From positions 29,593-93,592 of the forward strand of contig JAVBOY010000014.1 of NCBI GenBank assembly GCA_031550085.1: a stretch of 64,000 nucleotides of DNA, given 5' to 3'. Below the pieces are notes generated by a model that saw only the letters and a program-made list of their open reading frames with translations, was not told the origin of the DNA and made no database searches. Every line of letters begins with the position of its first letter. The stretch's first letter is position 1. Positions 54,225 to 63,223 of the stretch are shown one piece after another. Source of the stretch: UBA4417 sp031550085 (GTDB taxonomy: Bacteria > Bacteroidota > Bacteroidia > Bacteroidales > UBA4417). The position numbers were made by a program, and so were the translations under genes.

Positions 54225-57167
54225 TTACTCCACAATCACTTCATCGCAAAATATCCAGGCCGGCCCGTTGTCGCCTTTGTGCCCCGGCGGACAATGCCCG
54301 ATGTTGTATGCAACGGCTTTGACATAGCGCGCCGAAACAGGAGCGGTTTTCAGGTAAAAGGTTTTCAGGATGGTTCCCCATTGGTCGTTGGGAACATCGT
54401 TTTGTACCACACCCACGGATGTAAAGTTTTTCCCGTCATTCGATGTGAAAAATTCCACTTTTAGAGGCATAAAAATCCAGGCGTTGATGTCCTGCAAAAA
54501 GCCCATGCCGAATTTCGAAATCTTTTTTTCGGCACGCAAATCAACTACAGCTTCGCAATTGATTTCCTGAAATCCGAGCCAACCGCCGATCCGGAAGTCT
54601 TCTTCGCCCCGGATGCCGTCAACCAGAGTCAGATTGGTATTCGAGGAGTATTGCGTGGCGGGTTGGGTAAGCAACCGGCAGTCTTTGTCGTTGGGAAGTT
54701 TGTAGAATTTGGCCGAAAGGGTTTTGCTTTTGACGCCGTTTTTCTCGGCATAAAATTCGATTTCGGTGGCCTGCGTTATGTCAAAAGGAGTTGTGTACTC
54801 GGTAAAAACAGGTTTTCCGGCATTTTTTTTATCGCGGTAGTAGATTTTACTTTGGGGCTCGGCCAACAGTTCAACGGTGTGTTTGTCGATAAACACTTTG
54901 GTGGGATCCTTGATAAAAGGCGCCAAGGTAATCAAGCGATCGGTGATAGCCGTAACGGGTTCGTTGCCTTCACCGACACCCCAATTTTTATTGGGTTTGC
55001 CGGCCATTTCCAAGACCAATTCGCCTCCATTCAGGATGTCGGCCTGGTCGATAAAGGATGCGTGGTGTTCTTTGCCGTTCAAGGTGGCTTTTTCGATGTA
55101 AAATTTATTTTTATTCAAACCGTTTGCCTGGATGACAAAGGTTTTCCCGTTTTCGAGGTGAATGGTTACTTTTTTGAATAGGGGAGTTCCGAGCGTATAG
55201 AACGTACTTCCGGGATTTACGGAATAAAATCCCATGGCGCTCAACACGGCCCATGCCGACATTTGCCCCACATCTTCGTTGCCGATTAAGCCGTCGGGAT
55301 TGTTCGAATAAAATCCGGTCATGATTTGATGAACCAGTTCCTGGGTTTTCCAGGGTTGGCCTACAAAATTGTACAAATAAGCAATGTGGTGGCTGGGTTC
55401 GTTGCCGTGTGCGTATTGCCCGATTAATCCGGTGATATCGCTTTGCTCGCGTCCGGTCGTTTGAGTGGATGCCGAAAACAAATCGTCCAGCTTCTTTGCC
55501 AATTGGTCTTTCCCCCCATGCAAAGCCATCAGGCCGTTAATATCCTGTGTTGCCGCAAACGAGTATTGCCATGAATTGGCTTCGGTGTAGTGGTAATTTA
55601 CTTCCGACGGGTCGAACGGAGCATACCAGCCGCCGTTGGTGCGGGCGCGCATATTTCCGGTTTGTGCATCATACAGGTTTTTGTAATATTGGGCGCGTTC
55701 GATGTAGGTTTCGTAATCCTCCGTCTTGCCCAAAGCTTTGGCAAAAACGGCGATACACCAATCGTCGTAAGCATATTCCAGGGTTTTCGAAACGCTTTCG
55801 TGCTCGCGGTCGGAGGTAATAAAGCCGTCGCGGATAAAGGCCGGTATTCCGAATTGATCCTTGGTGGCGGAAGTTTTCATGGCTTGTAAGGCCAATTCGG
55901 GATCGAAATCACGGATTCCTTTCATGTAGGCATCTACGATAACAGGAATGGAGTGATAGCCGATCATACAATAGGTTTCGCAACTCGACAGTTCCCAAAC
56001 CGGCAACAGCCCGCCTTGCTGGTATTGTGTCAGAAAGGTTTTGATGTAATCGGAGGTGCGTTTTTGATCGATTAAAGTCATCAGCGGATGCCAGGCTCGA
56101 TAGGTATCCCATAAGGAAAATACGGTATAATAATCAAAACCGGCTGTGTGAACGGCCAAATCACGGCCCCGGTATTGCTTGTTCACGTCCGTATAGAGGT
56201 TGGGAGCCACCATGCAATGGTACAAAGCCGTATAAAACACGGTTTTCTGGTCTTCGGAACCGCCTTCTACTTCGATCCGCGAAAGTTCCTTGTTCCAGGC
56301 ATCCCTGCATTGCTGGCGGGTTGCCTCGAAATTCCATCCGGGAAGTTCGGCCTGGAGGTTTGCCAGCGCATTTTCGCAACTCACGGCCGAAAGGGCTACT
56401 TTCACCAATATTTTTTCCTCATTTTGGGCGTCAAAATGCAAAGCGGCTTTTACATTGGTTTCGTTATGGGTTTCGGAACAGCCGGGAAAAACGGTATCGT
56501 GCAAGGCGATTTCATGGCTTTTGAAAGGTTTCGAAAATCTTGCTACAAAATACACGTACTGGTCTTTGGCCCACGACCTGGATTTGCGGAAACCTTCCAC
56601 GGTGGAATCGTTGAGAATCCTCAGCGATGCGTCGGTCACAGGGTCGCGGTGCTTGAGGTCGATCAAAATATTGGCTTGTCCGGTTTCCGGAAAGGTATAA
56701 CAATGAAACCCGACCCGCTCGGTGGCTGTAAGTTCGGCTTTTATTTTGTAGGTGTCCAAAAAGGTGGCGTAATAACCGGCTTCCGCTACTTCCTTTTTCT
56801 TTTGGAATGCGGAGCGGTAGCCGTTTCCGGATTTATATCCGTTGTCCCATTTGGTTTCACCGATCGTCGGCATTACTAAAATATCGCAATAATCTTCACA
56901 GCCGGTTCCGCTCAAATGGGTATGGCTGAAACCGTACACCAAACTGTCGGAGTAATGGTAGCCGGAACAACCGTCCCAACCTTCCAGACGGGTATCGGGC
57001 GAACATTGCACCATTCCGTGCGGCATGGTGGCTCCGGGAAAGGTATGTCCGTGCCCGCCGGTTCCGATAAAAGGATTTACATAATCCACCGGTTGTTTGT
57101 TGCGGTTGGATGTGCAAGCTGCCAGTAAAACGGCTATCAGGACGAAGTACGTTTTTTGGAATTTCAT
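54225..57167 (-). CDS. GH92 alpha-mannosidase lipoprotein with C-terminal discoidin-like domain
   Basis: A 980-residue lipoprotein (signal ending LLAAC, about Cys18). The first 750 residues match GH92, the calcium-dependent exo-alpha-mannosidases: NPFIGTGGHGHTFPGATMPH, GFSHTHLSGTG, the acid-containing HGNEPSHHIAYLY near residue 605, and IGNEDVGQMSAWAVL near residue 650 (Val where Cys is more usual). The last 130 residues (from about 850, NTNLTLVDGIRGEEDFRIGG then WLGFQEINCEAVVDL) look like an F5/8 type C discoidin-like binding domain. The usual SusC/SusD partners are not in the window. Likely role: trimming of mannose-containing glycans at the cell surface or periplasm. Confidence 0.93.
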   Translation of the reverse strand: MKFQKTYFVLIAVLLAACTSNRNKQPVDYVNPFIGTGGHGHTFPGATMPHGMVQCSPDTRLEGWDGCSGYHYSDSLVYGFSHTHLSGTGCEDYCDILVMPTIGETKWDNGYKSGNGYRSAFQKKKEVAEAGYYATFLDTYKIKAELTATERVGFHCYTFPETGQANILIDLKHRDPVTDASLRILNDSTVEGFRKSRSWAKDQYVYFVARFSKPFKSHEIALHDTVFPGCSETHNETNVKAALHFDAQNEEKILVKVALSAVSCENALANLQAELPGWNFEATRQQCRDAWNKELSRIEVEGGSEDQKTVFYTALYHCMVAPNLYTDVNKQYRGRDLAVHTAGFDYYTVFSLWDTYRAWHPLMTLIDQKRTSDYIKTFLTQYQQGGLLPVWELSSCETYCMIGYHSIPVIVDAYMKGIRDFDPELALQAMKTSATKDQFGIPAFIRDGFITSDREHESVSKTLEYAYDDWCIAVFAKALGKTEDYETYIERAQYYKNLYDAQTGNMRARTNGGWYAPFDPSEVNYHYTEANSWQYSFAATQDINGLMALHGGKDQLAKKLDDLFSASTQTTGREQSDITGLIGQYAHGNEPSHHIAYLYNFVGQPWKTQELVHQIMTGFYSNNPDGLIGNEDVGQMSAWAVLSAMGFYSVNPGSTFYTLGTPLFKKVTIHLENGKTFVIQANGLNKNKFYIEKATLNGKEHHASFIDQADILNGGELVLEMAGKPNKNWGVGEGNEPVTAITDRLITLAPFIKDPTKVFIDKHTVELLAEPQSKIYYRDKKNAGKPVFTEYTTPFDITQATEIEFYAEKNGVKSKTLSAKFYKLPNDKDCRLLTQPATQYSSNTNLTLVDGIRGEEDFRIGGWLGFQEINCEAVVDLRAEKKISKFGMGFLQDINAWIFMPLKVEFFTSNDGKNFTSVGVVQNDVPNDQWGTILKTFYLKTAPVSARYVKAVAYNIGHCPPGHKGDNGPAWIFCDEVIVE

Positions 57168-57204
57168 ATTGCAATAAAATAACGGATTAAAATATCTGTA
57201 AAAG

Positions 57205-58938
57205 TTAATTTTCAGTTTTACTCAGCCGGATGTGGATTTCGGTTCCCTCGTCCGGTTGCGACCATAAATCCATGTGGCCGTTGTAGGAGGCAATCCGGTT
57301 CTGGATATTTTTAATTCCCATGCCCGGCTGCAGAATGTTGGAATCAAACCCTTTTCCGTTGTCGCATACCGAGAGTGAAATTTCTCCTGCATTCTGAATC
57401 AGTTGAACATCGATCTTTTCAGCTTCGGCATGTTTCAGGGCATTGTTCACCAACTCGTGAATCACCCGGTAAACGGCTACCTCCATGTTTTGTTCCAGGC
57501 GTTCGTCTGTTCCGAAATAATGAAACGCAACAGCCGGAATATTTCCGCAAAAGTCCGTCAATGCTGTTTTTAATCCGTTCCGCGCCAACGATTCGGGCAT
57601 CAGGTTATGAGCAACGCGCCGGAGTTCTTTCATCGAATTGTCGATGGTTGCCATCACTCCTTCCAACTGTTTCGAATCTTCGGGCTCAATGGTCAGCGAT
57701 TTGATTCCTTGCAGGCCCAGCTTGGCAACCGATAACAGGCTCCCCAATCCATCGTGCAAGTCCCGGGCCAGGCGCATGCGTTCGGCCGTCTCGCCGTCCA
57801 ATACGGCTTGCGTGGCTACCAGTTGTTTTTCCTGTTCCAGTTGTCTGAGTTTTTGTTCCACCATTTTCCGTTGGTTGCGCTGCCGGTAATAAATAAAGGC
57901 CAGGATCATCACAAAAACAATCCCAGCAGCAACAACCAACCCGATCATCAGGCGGCGTTCTTCTTCCATCGAAGCGATTTTCAGTTCTTTCTTCTCGGTT
58001 TCGTAAGAAAGTTTCATGTTCTGGATGTCCTTTTCGGCTTGAAGCGTATGCAGCGAATCTTTTGCTGCATGATACTCCTGTATATACTTCAACGTATTTT
58101 GCAAGTCCCCTTTCTCCTTGTATACTTCAGAAAGAGAATACAATACAGCCAGGCGTAATTCCTGGGTATCAAACGCTTTCCCTAAAATAGCCTGATACGC
58201 ACCGATACTTTTATCGTATGCTCCTTTTTTTGCATAAATCGCAGCCAAAGAAAAGTCAAAATAAACATCATCCCCGTATTTTTCCTGCAATTCCCGAATT
58301 TCCCGGTACGCTTTATCCAATTCTCCGGTTTCAATATATATTTGGGCCAGGATGTTTTTGGTTGTCCGGACTGCCGCTTCGTATTTTATCCGTTGCGCGA
58401 TTTCAAGGGTCCTTTCGAAACAGGGAATTGCCTTTTTAAAATCGTGGGATAACGTGGCATAGGCATTTCCCATATTATTCAATGCCCGCGCCATATTGGT
58501 AGAATCATGCTGCATTTCTGCCATTTCAAGCATTTTTTGATAATTGGCAACGGCATCGTCTTGCTTCCGGAGGTCAAAATATAAAATCCCGATATCGCCG
58601 AAGATTTTCAATTGAATTTCTTTTTGGTCGGTTTTTTCGGCCATACGCAAGGCCCGGTACAGGTAATAACTCGATGAATCGTAATTACCCGTGATGTCAT
58701 GAATCACGCCATGGTTTTTCATGGCCCGGATCCAGGACAGCGAAGTGGTATCGTTTTTCAAGGCTTTCAAAGCCGTTTGTAATGTTATTTTGGCCGAATC
58801 GTATTTCCCCTGGTTGATATATTGTTCCGCATTATCAATCAATTGCCCGGCCGGTTGGTTTGCAGCGGGTTTGGTCTCTTTACAAGCTGCCAGAATCCAT
58901 AAAGCAGGGATAAGAAGCAGCAAGATTCGTTGTTTCAT
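57205..58938 (-). CDS. TPR-containing sensor histidine kinase (HisKA_3 type), copy A
   Basis: A 577-residue membrane sensor. The lipoprotein-like signal (WILAAC, Cys19) is followed by about 280 residues of TPR repeats in the periplasm, one transmembrane helix (about 331-350), a coiled coil, and the NarX-type kinase core: phospho-acceptor H395 in ARDLHDGLGS, N box HELVNNALKHA around 494-504, and G box CDNGKGFD around 525-532. It is strongly similar along the kinase part to the neighbouring gene at 59066. No response regulator lies nearby. Confidence 0.88.
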   Translation of the reverse strand: MKQRILLLLIPALWILAACKETKPAANQPAGQLIDNAEQYINQGKYDSAKITLQTALKALKNDTTSLSWIRAMKNHGVIHDITGNYDSSSYYLYRALRMAEKTDQKEIQLKIFGDIGILYFDLRKQDDAVANYQKMLEMAEMQHDSTNMARALNNMGNAYATLSHDFKKAIPCFERTLEIAQRIKYEAAVRTTKNILAQIYIETGELDKAYREIRELQEKYGDDVYFDFSLAAIYAKKGAYDKSIGAYQAILGKAFDTQELRLAVLYSLSEVYKEKGDLQNTLKYIQEYHAAKDSLHTLQAEKDIQNMKLSYETEKKELKIASMEEERRLMIGLVVAAGIVFVMILAFIYYRQRNQRKMVEQKLRQLEQEKQLVATQAVLDGETAERMRLARDLHDGLGSLLSVAKLGLQGIKSLTIEPEDSKQLEGVMATIDNSMKELRRVAHNLMPESLARNGLKTALTDFCGNIPAVAFHYFGTDERLEQNMEVAVYRVIHELVNNALKHAEAEKIDVQLIQNAGEISLSVCDNGKGFDSNILQPGMGIKNIQNRIASYNGHMDLWSQPDEGTEIHIRLSKTEN

Positions 58939-58970
58939 AAAAAACTTATTTTAAGAAAACTAATGAGCCG

Positions 58971-58978
58971 CAAAAATA
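58971..58978 (-). promoter_or_regulatory. Candidate -7 element of kinase copy A
   Basis: The minus strand reads TATTTTTG, a consensus match, 32 bp upstream of the ATG at 58938. This would let copy A be transcribed separately from copy B. Confidence 0.4.
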
Positions 58979-59065
58979 AGGGTTCTGCGGTTGTAAATGT
59001 AAAATTAATTCCGGGTTTTCTTGGGGATAAAAATCTTTATCCGGGCTCGAAAAGTACGGGTGTAT

Positions 59066-60973
59066 TTATCCTTTCCTGACCGGAAATGCCACTTGTATTT
59101 CCGTGCCTTTTCCGGGTTCTGAAAAAATATCCATACGGCCGTTGTAAGAACGGATCCGGTCCTGGATGTTTTGCAAGCCCATACCCTGTTTGGTTTTGGA
59201 CATATCAAAACCGGCTCCGTTATCGCTGACCGATAGCGAAAGCTGGTCATCGCCCTGAACGAACTGTATGTCGATCTGGCTGGCGGCAGCATGCTTTATC
59301 GCGTTATTGGCCAACTCGTGAACCGTCCGGTAAATGGTTACTTCCAGATTTTGATCCAGCCGTTCGTCTTTCCCGTAGTAATGGAATTTGGATGTGGGAA
59401 TGTTCGAGCAAAAATCGGTCAAAGCCGTTTTTAATCCGTTTCGCGCCAGCGACTGGGGCATCAGGTTGTGTGCGACCCGCCTCAATTCCCGCATGGAAGT
59501 GTCCAAGGTAGCCATTACCTTCTCAAAACGCTTGGAATCCTCCTCCTCTATCGACACCGACTTCAGGTCTTGCAAACCCAGCTTTGCCACCGACAGCATG
59601 CTACCCAGTCCATCGTGCAAATCGCGGGCCAAGCGGACCCGTTCGGCAGTTTCACCATCCAATACGGCTTGCGTGGCAACCAGTTGTTTTTCCTTTTCCA
59701 GTTGAATCACTTTTTGTTCTGCCAGCCGCCGCTTGTTCCGGAGCCGGAAAAAGATTAAGGACGCAATCAACACAAATACCGCAATCCCTGATGCAATGAG
59801 CCAGAATATCAGCTTCTTTTCTTTTTCCAGGGCAAGTATTTTCAATTCTTTGGTTTGGGTTTCGTATTTTACTTCCATTTCGGACAAAGAACTTTGGTAT
59901 TCTTTGGTAGCATATTTCTCAAGGATTCCCCGGTATTGGGACAGATACTCAACGCCTTTTTCATCATGCCCGGATTTGATGCTGGTGATAATCAAATTTC
60001 CAATGATGTTGCTCAAAAAATAGCCGTCCAAGGAATCGGCGGCATAGGCTTTTAAAGCAAATTCCTCGCATTTGTCGTATTTTTTCCAATTCAGGTAGAC
60101 ATTGGATAGCATGCAATAAGAACCGGACACATAGCGGGGAAAGCCGGTTTGATTCGCTATTTCCACGGCTTCCAAAGCATGGGTTTCGGCTTTGGGATAA
60201 TTTTTATACCCCGAGTAATAGCACATCGCCAATGCTTGCAAAGCCGAGCACTCCACCAAATTGTCACCCGCTTTCCGGGCGGCCGCCAAAGCTTGACGGG
60301 CATAATTTAGAGCCTTATCGTATTCTCCTTTATCACATCCCAAGACGCTTAATTCCTGATAGATCGTTCCCAATGCCGAATAATCCCCTAGTTCCTCTGC
60401 AATGGGAATTGATTTCTCAAAGTATTTTCCCGCTTGTTCGTGGTTCCGCAACATGCGGTAAATGGCCGCGATGTTCCCATATAGTTTTAACAGGTTTTCT
60501 TTCTTATTGGCTTTCTCGTAATACACAAGCCCTTCCGTGTAATATTTCAAGGCTTCCGAATAGTTCCCCTGCGAATTGTAGGAATTCGCCCTTGCGACCA
60601 AAACCCGCATTTCCAAACCCTTGTCGTTTGTTTTGCGGGCGTATTCCATGGCTTCGTCGAAACAGGCAAAAGCCGAATCGAATTTGTTTTTCATGTGATA
60701 AGCAACGCCCAGGTTGCGGTATAAGATCCCGATCATAAAATCATCCTTTGCCTGGTGGGCCAATTCGATACCGGCCCGGGCATAAAAGGACGATTTTTGA
60801 AAATCGATGGAAAGGTACTCCCAGCTTAAATCGTCGCAGAGCTGTATTTCTTCTTTCAACGGTAATTTTTTTGCTTTAAAAACTTGTTCCAGGGAATCCA
60901 AGTCCGGCATTTGCCCGTAGCAAAAGGAAAACAACAGGCCGGTAAAGCATAGGAAGAAAACAATTTGTTTCAT
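59066..60973 (-). CDS. TPR-containing sensor histidine kinase (HisKA_3 type), copy B
   Basis: A 635-residue paralog of the gene at 57205. A signal peptide (ending about FCYGQ) precedes about 360 residues of TPR repeats, a transmembrane helix (about 388-409) and the kinase core with phospho-acceptor H453 in ARDLHDGLGS, N box HELANNAIKHA and G box VSDNGAGFD. The linker text EKEKQLVATQAVLDGETAER is nearly identical to that in copy A (EQEKQLVATQAVLDGETAER), so the pair arose by duplication. Their TPR parts differ more than their kinase parts, suggesting different input signals. A TATATTTG element (minus, 61035-61028) lies upstream. Confidence 0.88.
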   Translation of the reverse strand: MKQIVFFLCFTGLLFSFCYGQMPDLDSLEQVFKAKKLPLKEEIQLCDDLSWEYLSIDFQKSSFYARAGIELAHQAKDDFMIGILYRNLGVAYHMKNKFDSAFACFDEAMEYARKTNDKGLEMRVLVARANSYNSQGNYSEALKYYTEGLVYYEKANKKENLLKLYGNIAAIYRMLRNHEQAGKYFEKSIPIAEELGDYSALGTIYQELSVLGCDKGEYDKALNYARQALAAARKAGDNLVECSALQALAMCYYSGYKNYPKAETHALEAVEIANQTGFPRYVSGSYCMLSNVYLNWKKYDKCEEFALKAYAADSLDGYFLSNIIGNLIITSIKSGHDEKGVEYLSQYRGILEKYATKEYQSSLSEMEVKYETQTKELKILALEKEKKLIFWLIASGIAVFVLIASLIFFRLRNKRRLAEQKVIQLEKEKQLVATQAVLDGETAERVRLARDLHDGLGSMLSVAKLGLQDLKSVSIEEEDSKRFEKVMATLDTSMRELRRVAHNLMPQSLARNGLKTALTDFCSNIPTSKFHYYGKDERLDQNLEVTIYRTVHELANNAIKHAAASQIDIQFVQGDDQLSLSVSDNGAGFDMSKTKQGMGLQNIQDRIRSYNGRMDIFSEPGKGTEIQVAFPVRKG

Positions 60974-61027
60974 TTTTTTTGTAGTTTTTTAAAACAGCAG
61001 CATCCTGTTTTTATTGTAAAAACATCA

Positions 61028-61035
61028 CAAATATA
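61028..61035 (-). promoter_or_regulatory. Candidate -7 element of kinase copy B
   Basis: TATATTTG on the minus strand, a TAnnTTTG match, 55 bp upstream of the ATG at 60973. Confidence 0.4.
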
Positions 61036-61175
61036 TGGATTTTTTATAAAAAAAGGTCTTGGAATTCAAGTATAAATTGTTCTCTTTTCCAAATTTACGG
61101 GTTTACGGTAACGTTACTTACAGCTTTCATGCGGCGATTCAATTACTTTTTCGTTATAAATTCTCAATTGTTCAC

Positions 61176-61183
61176 TACTTTTG
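61176..61183 (+). promoter_or_regulatory. Candidate -7 element of smpB, possibly leaderless
   Basis: TACTTTTG ends only 8 bp before the smpB ATG at 61192, with a TTCG at 61150-61153, 22 bp upstream, as a weak -33 box. A start of transcription 4-8 nt after the -7 element would fall at or beside the start codon, so the transcript may be leaderless. Confidence 0.45.
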
Positions 61184-61191
61184 CACTCGCT

Positions 61192-61647
61192 ATGGCACAT
61201 CCCATTCAGAAAATATCCATCAAAAACAAAAAAGCCGGCTTCGAATACTTTTTAACCGAAGAATTCACGGCGGGGATTGTATTGCGTGGTACGGAAATCA
61301 AATCGATCCGGGAAGGGAAGGCCAATCTGACGGATAGTTACTGTATGTTTCACAACGAGGAACTGTTTGTTTGCAACATGCACATTGCCGAATACCGCTT
61401 TGGCAACTACTACAACCACGACCCCAAAAGCGAACGCAAATTGTTGCTGCAAAAACGGGAACTCCGGAAAATCCGGAATAAATCCAAAGACAAAGGGGTG
61501 ACTGTCATTCCGATCGAATTGTTTTTGAATGAAAAAGGACTGGCCAAACTGAAAATTGCCATTGCCCGTGGGAAGAAACTTTACGACAAGCGCGAATCGA
61601 TCAAAGAAAAAGACAACCGCCGCCAAATGGACCGGCATGCGGAGTAA
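61192..61647 (+). CDS. smpB: SsrA-binding protein SmpB
   Basis: A 151-residue protein that brings tmRNA to stalled ribosomes. It opens IQKISIKNKKAGFEYFL, has the conserved GIVLRGTEIKSIREGKANL core and the DPKSERKLLLQKREL region, and ends with the Lys/Arg-rich tail DKRESIKEKDNRRQMDRH expected of SmpB. Start chosen at ATG 61192 (MAHPIQK) to fit the family; the earlier in-frame start at 61129 would overlap the promoter. No tmRNA gene is recognisable within the window. Confidence 0.95.
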   Translation: MAHPIQKISIKNKKAGFEYFLTEEFTAGIVLRGTEIKSIREGKANLTDSYCMFHNEELFVCNMHIAEYRFGNYYNHDPKSERKLLLQKRELRKIRNKSKDKGVTVIPIELFLNEKGLAKLKIAIARGKKLYDKRESIKEKDNRRQMDRHAE

Positions 61648-61819
61648 AAGCCGCCCTTAGTCCCTCCAAAGGGGGGAAATGGTTTGCCGCTGTTATTTTC
61701 TCAGCAACAAATTCCACTTATTAAAGGAATTGGGCGAAAGCCCCAGAAACCGAATCTTATCTTTTAGCCTTCGTTAAAGCTAACGGCAGAAGTGGTTTAT
61801 TTACTTTTTCCCGGTTTGG
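61648..61819. other. Intergenic region after smpB
   Basis: No gene. A CCCTTAGTCCCTCCAAAGGG string (61654-61673) resembles palindromic text seen in Bacteroidetes intergenic DNA; no terminator with a T-run is seen. Confidence 0.35.
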
Positions 61820-62089
61820 TTGCTACCTGAAACAAAAAACAGCGGCCCGAAGTGAAAAACCATCTACCCAAATCTAAAAAGCATCTGCCCAAATCTAAAA
61901 GGATGCTGCCCGAAGTGAAAAACCATCTACCCAAATCGAAAAAGCATCTGCCCAAATCGAAAAGGATGCTACCCGAAACAAAAAGGATGCTACCCGAAAC
62001 AAAAAGGATGCTGCCCGAAGCAAAAAGGATGCTGCCCGAAGCAAAAAGGATGCTGCCCGAAGCAAAAAGGATGCTGCCCGAAGCAAAAC
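61820..62089. repeat. 21-bp minisatellite, about 13 units
   Basis: Units start at 61861, 61882, 61903, 61924, 61945, 61966, 61987, 62008, 62029, 62050 and 62071 in phase, with two worn units before (61820-61860). Types vary from left (CATCTACCCAAATC and CATCTGCCCAAATC) to right, where units 62008-62070 are identical. On the plus strand every unit is open and would encode seven residues such as KRMLPEA or KHLPKSK. The right end stops 2 bp before the stop codon of the rhuM gene at 62092. The identical units at one end suggest growth from that end. Translation is not supported. Confidence 0.9.
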
Positions 62090-62091
62090 AT

Positions 62092-63111
62092 TTACATCCT
62101 CCTGCTGTCTTTCAACCGTTTGATATCTTCTTCTATTTCTTTTAAATTTTGTTCTTTTTCCAGCTTTTTTTGTTTTAACTGATAGTTCGAGTATTCCTGT
62201 TCGGAACGTTCTACTGCCATCTGATGGCTGATCGTGCCTGCATGAGTGAGCAACTCTCGTCCATTGAGTTGCAAAAGGCCGTCTAAACGATTAATCCAAT
62301 CGGACATATACATAAGCGTGTGTTGCTGCGCCATCGTTTCGGCAAATGCAAGATATTGTTCCACCAACAAGCCCAACAATTTTATTTCATCTTCATTGAG
62401 GTAATTTTTAGCAATACTTACATCGCTTTTGTGGATGGAAACAGTACTTTTTTTGTCGTACGATTGCATACCCAAAAGCGGCAAAGATGCATCAACCCGC
62501 CGATAGATCAATTCGGCGGCTGTTTGGCTGCTGATTGCCCAAAGCAATTTGTTTTGTACGGTTTTGAAAAAATCGATTGTTTGTGGATTTTTAGGATCAT
62601 AGTCGATACTTGTCGTGTAAATATCCTTGATTTTCTGATAGAAAAAACGTTCCGATAAACGGATTTCGCGAATACGTTCCTGCAATTCGTTAAAATAGTT
62701 CATCGAATTACCGGTTTTAAAACGGTCGTCATTCAGAGCAAAGCCTTTTACAATATATTCGCGTAAACGTTGCGTGGCCCAAATACGAAATTGCGTACCT
62801 TGGTGTGATTTTACCCGGTAGCCAACCGAAATAATCACATCCAGATTGTAATATATAATGTGAGTTTCTTGCGTTTTCCCTGTAATAGCACCATGTTGAG
62901 TGGTATGTCGGAAATTCCGACATACCACTTCTTCTTGTAATTCTTCTTCCGAAAAAATATTTCTGATATGCTCCGTAATGGTGCTTCGTCCTTTGCCAAA
63001 TAATAAAGCCATTTGTGCTTGTGTAAGCCAAACCGTTTCGTCTTCCAAACGGACATCTATTTTAATAGTTCCGTTGGCGTTTTCGTAGATTATTATTTCC
63101 CCGGTGTTCAT
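62092..63111 (-). CDS. RhuM-family protein (first of a tandem pair)
   Basis: A 339-residue protein of the RhuM family (named after a Salmonella pathogenicity-island gene). Pattern: MNTGEIIIYENANGTIKIDV, ETVWLTQAQMALLFGKGRST (HTH-like), NLDVIISVGYRVKSHQGTQF and RIWATQRLREYIVKGF. The C-terminal 60 residues are a charged coiled coil. Members often sit beside restriction-modification or mobile genes, but the biochemical role is unclear. I place the start at ATG 63111 rather than the TTG at 63138. The coding region holds a perfect 31-bp palindrome at 62899-62929, and the stop codon directly borders the minisatellite. Confidence 0.82.
   Translation of the reverse strand: MNTGEIIIYENANGTIKIDVRLEDETVWLTQAQMALLFGKGRSTITEHIRNIFSEEELQEEVVCRNFRHTTQHGAITGKTQETHIIYYNLDVIISVGYRVKSHQGTQFRIWATQRLREYIVKGFALNDDRFKTGNSMNYFNELQERIREIRLSERFFYQKIKDIYTTSIDYDPKNPQTIDFFKTVQNKLLWAISSQTAAELIYRRVDASLPLLGMQSYDKKSTVSIHKSDVSIAKNYLNEDEIKLLGLLVEQYLAFAETMAQQHTLMYMSDWINRLDGLLQLNGRELLTHAGTISHQMAVERSEQEYSNYQLKQKKLEKEQNLKEIEEDIKRLKDSRRM
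62899..62929. repeat. Perfect 31-bp palindrome inside rhuM
   Basis: Two 15-nt arms (AGTGGTATGTCGGAA and TTCCGACATACCACT) flank a single A. It encodes the VVCRNFRHTT part of the protein (minus strand). Confidence 0.9.
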
Positions 63112-63223
63112 ATTTAAAGTCAACGTTTTCTTTTCCAAATTTTACTCCGGCCTTCGCCTTTACCATTTATAGGCAACCTTGTTCAGATAACACCTACTTT
63201 GGCAGAAACAAAACCGAATGGAG

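Noticed and set aside
61861..62089. CRISPR array or coding repeat protein (KRMLPEA heptads)
   Set aside because: Direct tandem 21-bp units without spacers rule out CRISPR. No start region, promoter or protein family supports translation; the open frame follows from a unit length divisible by three.
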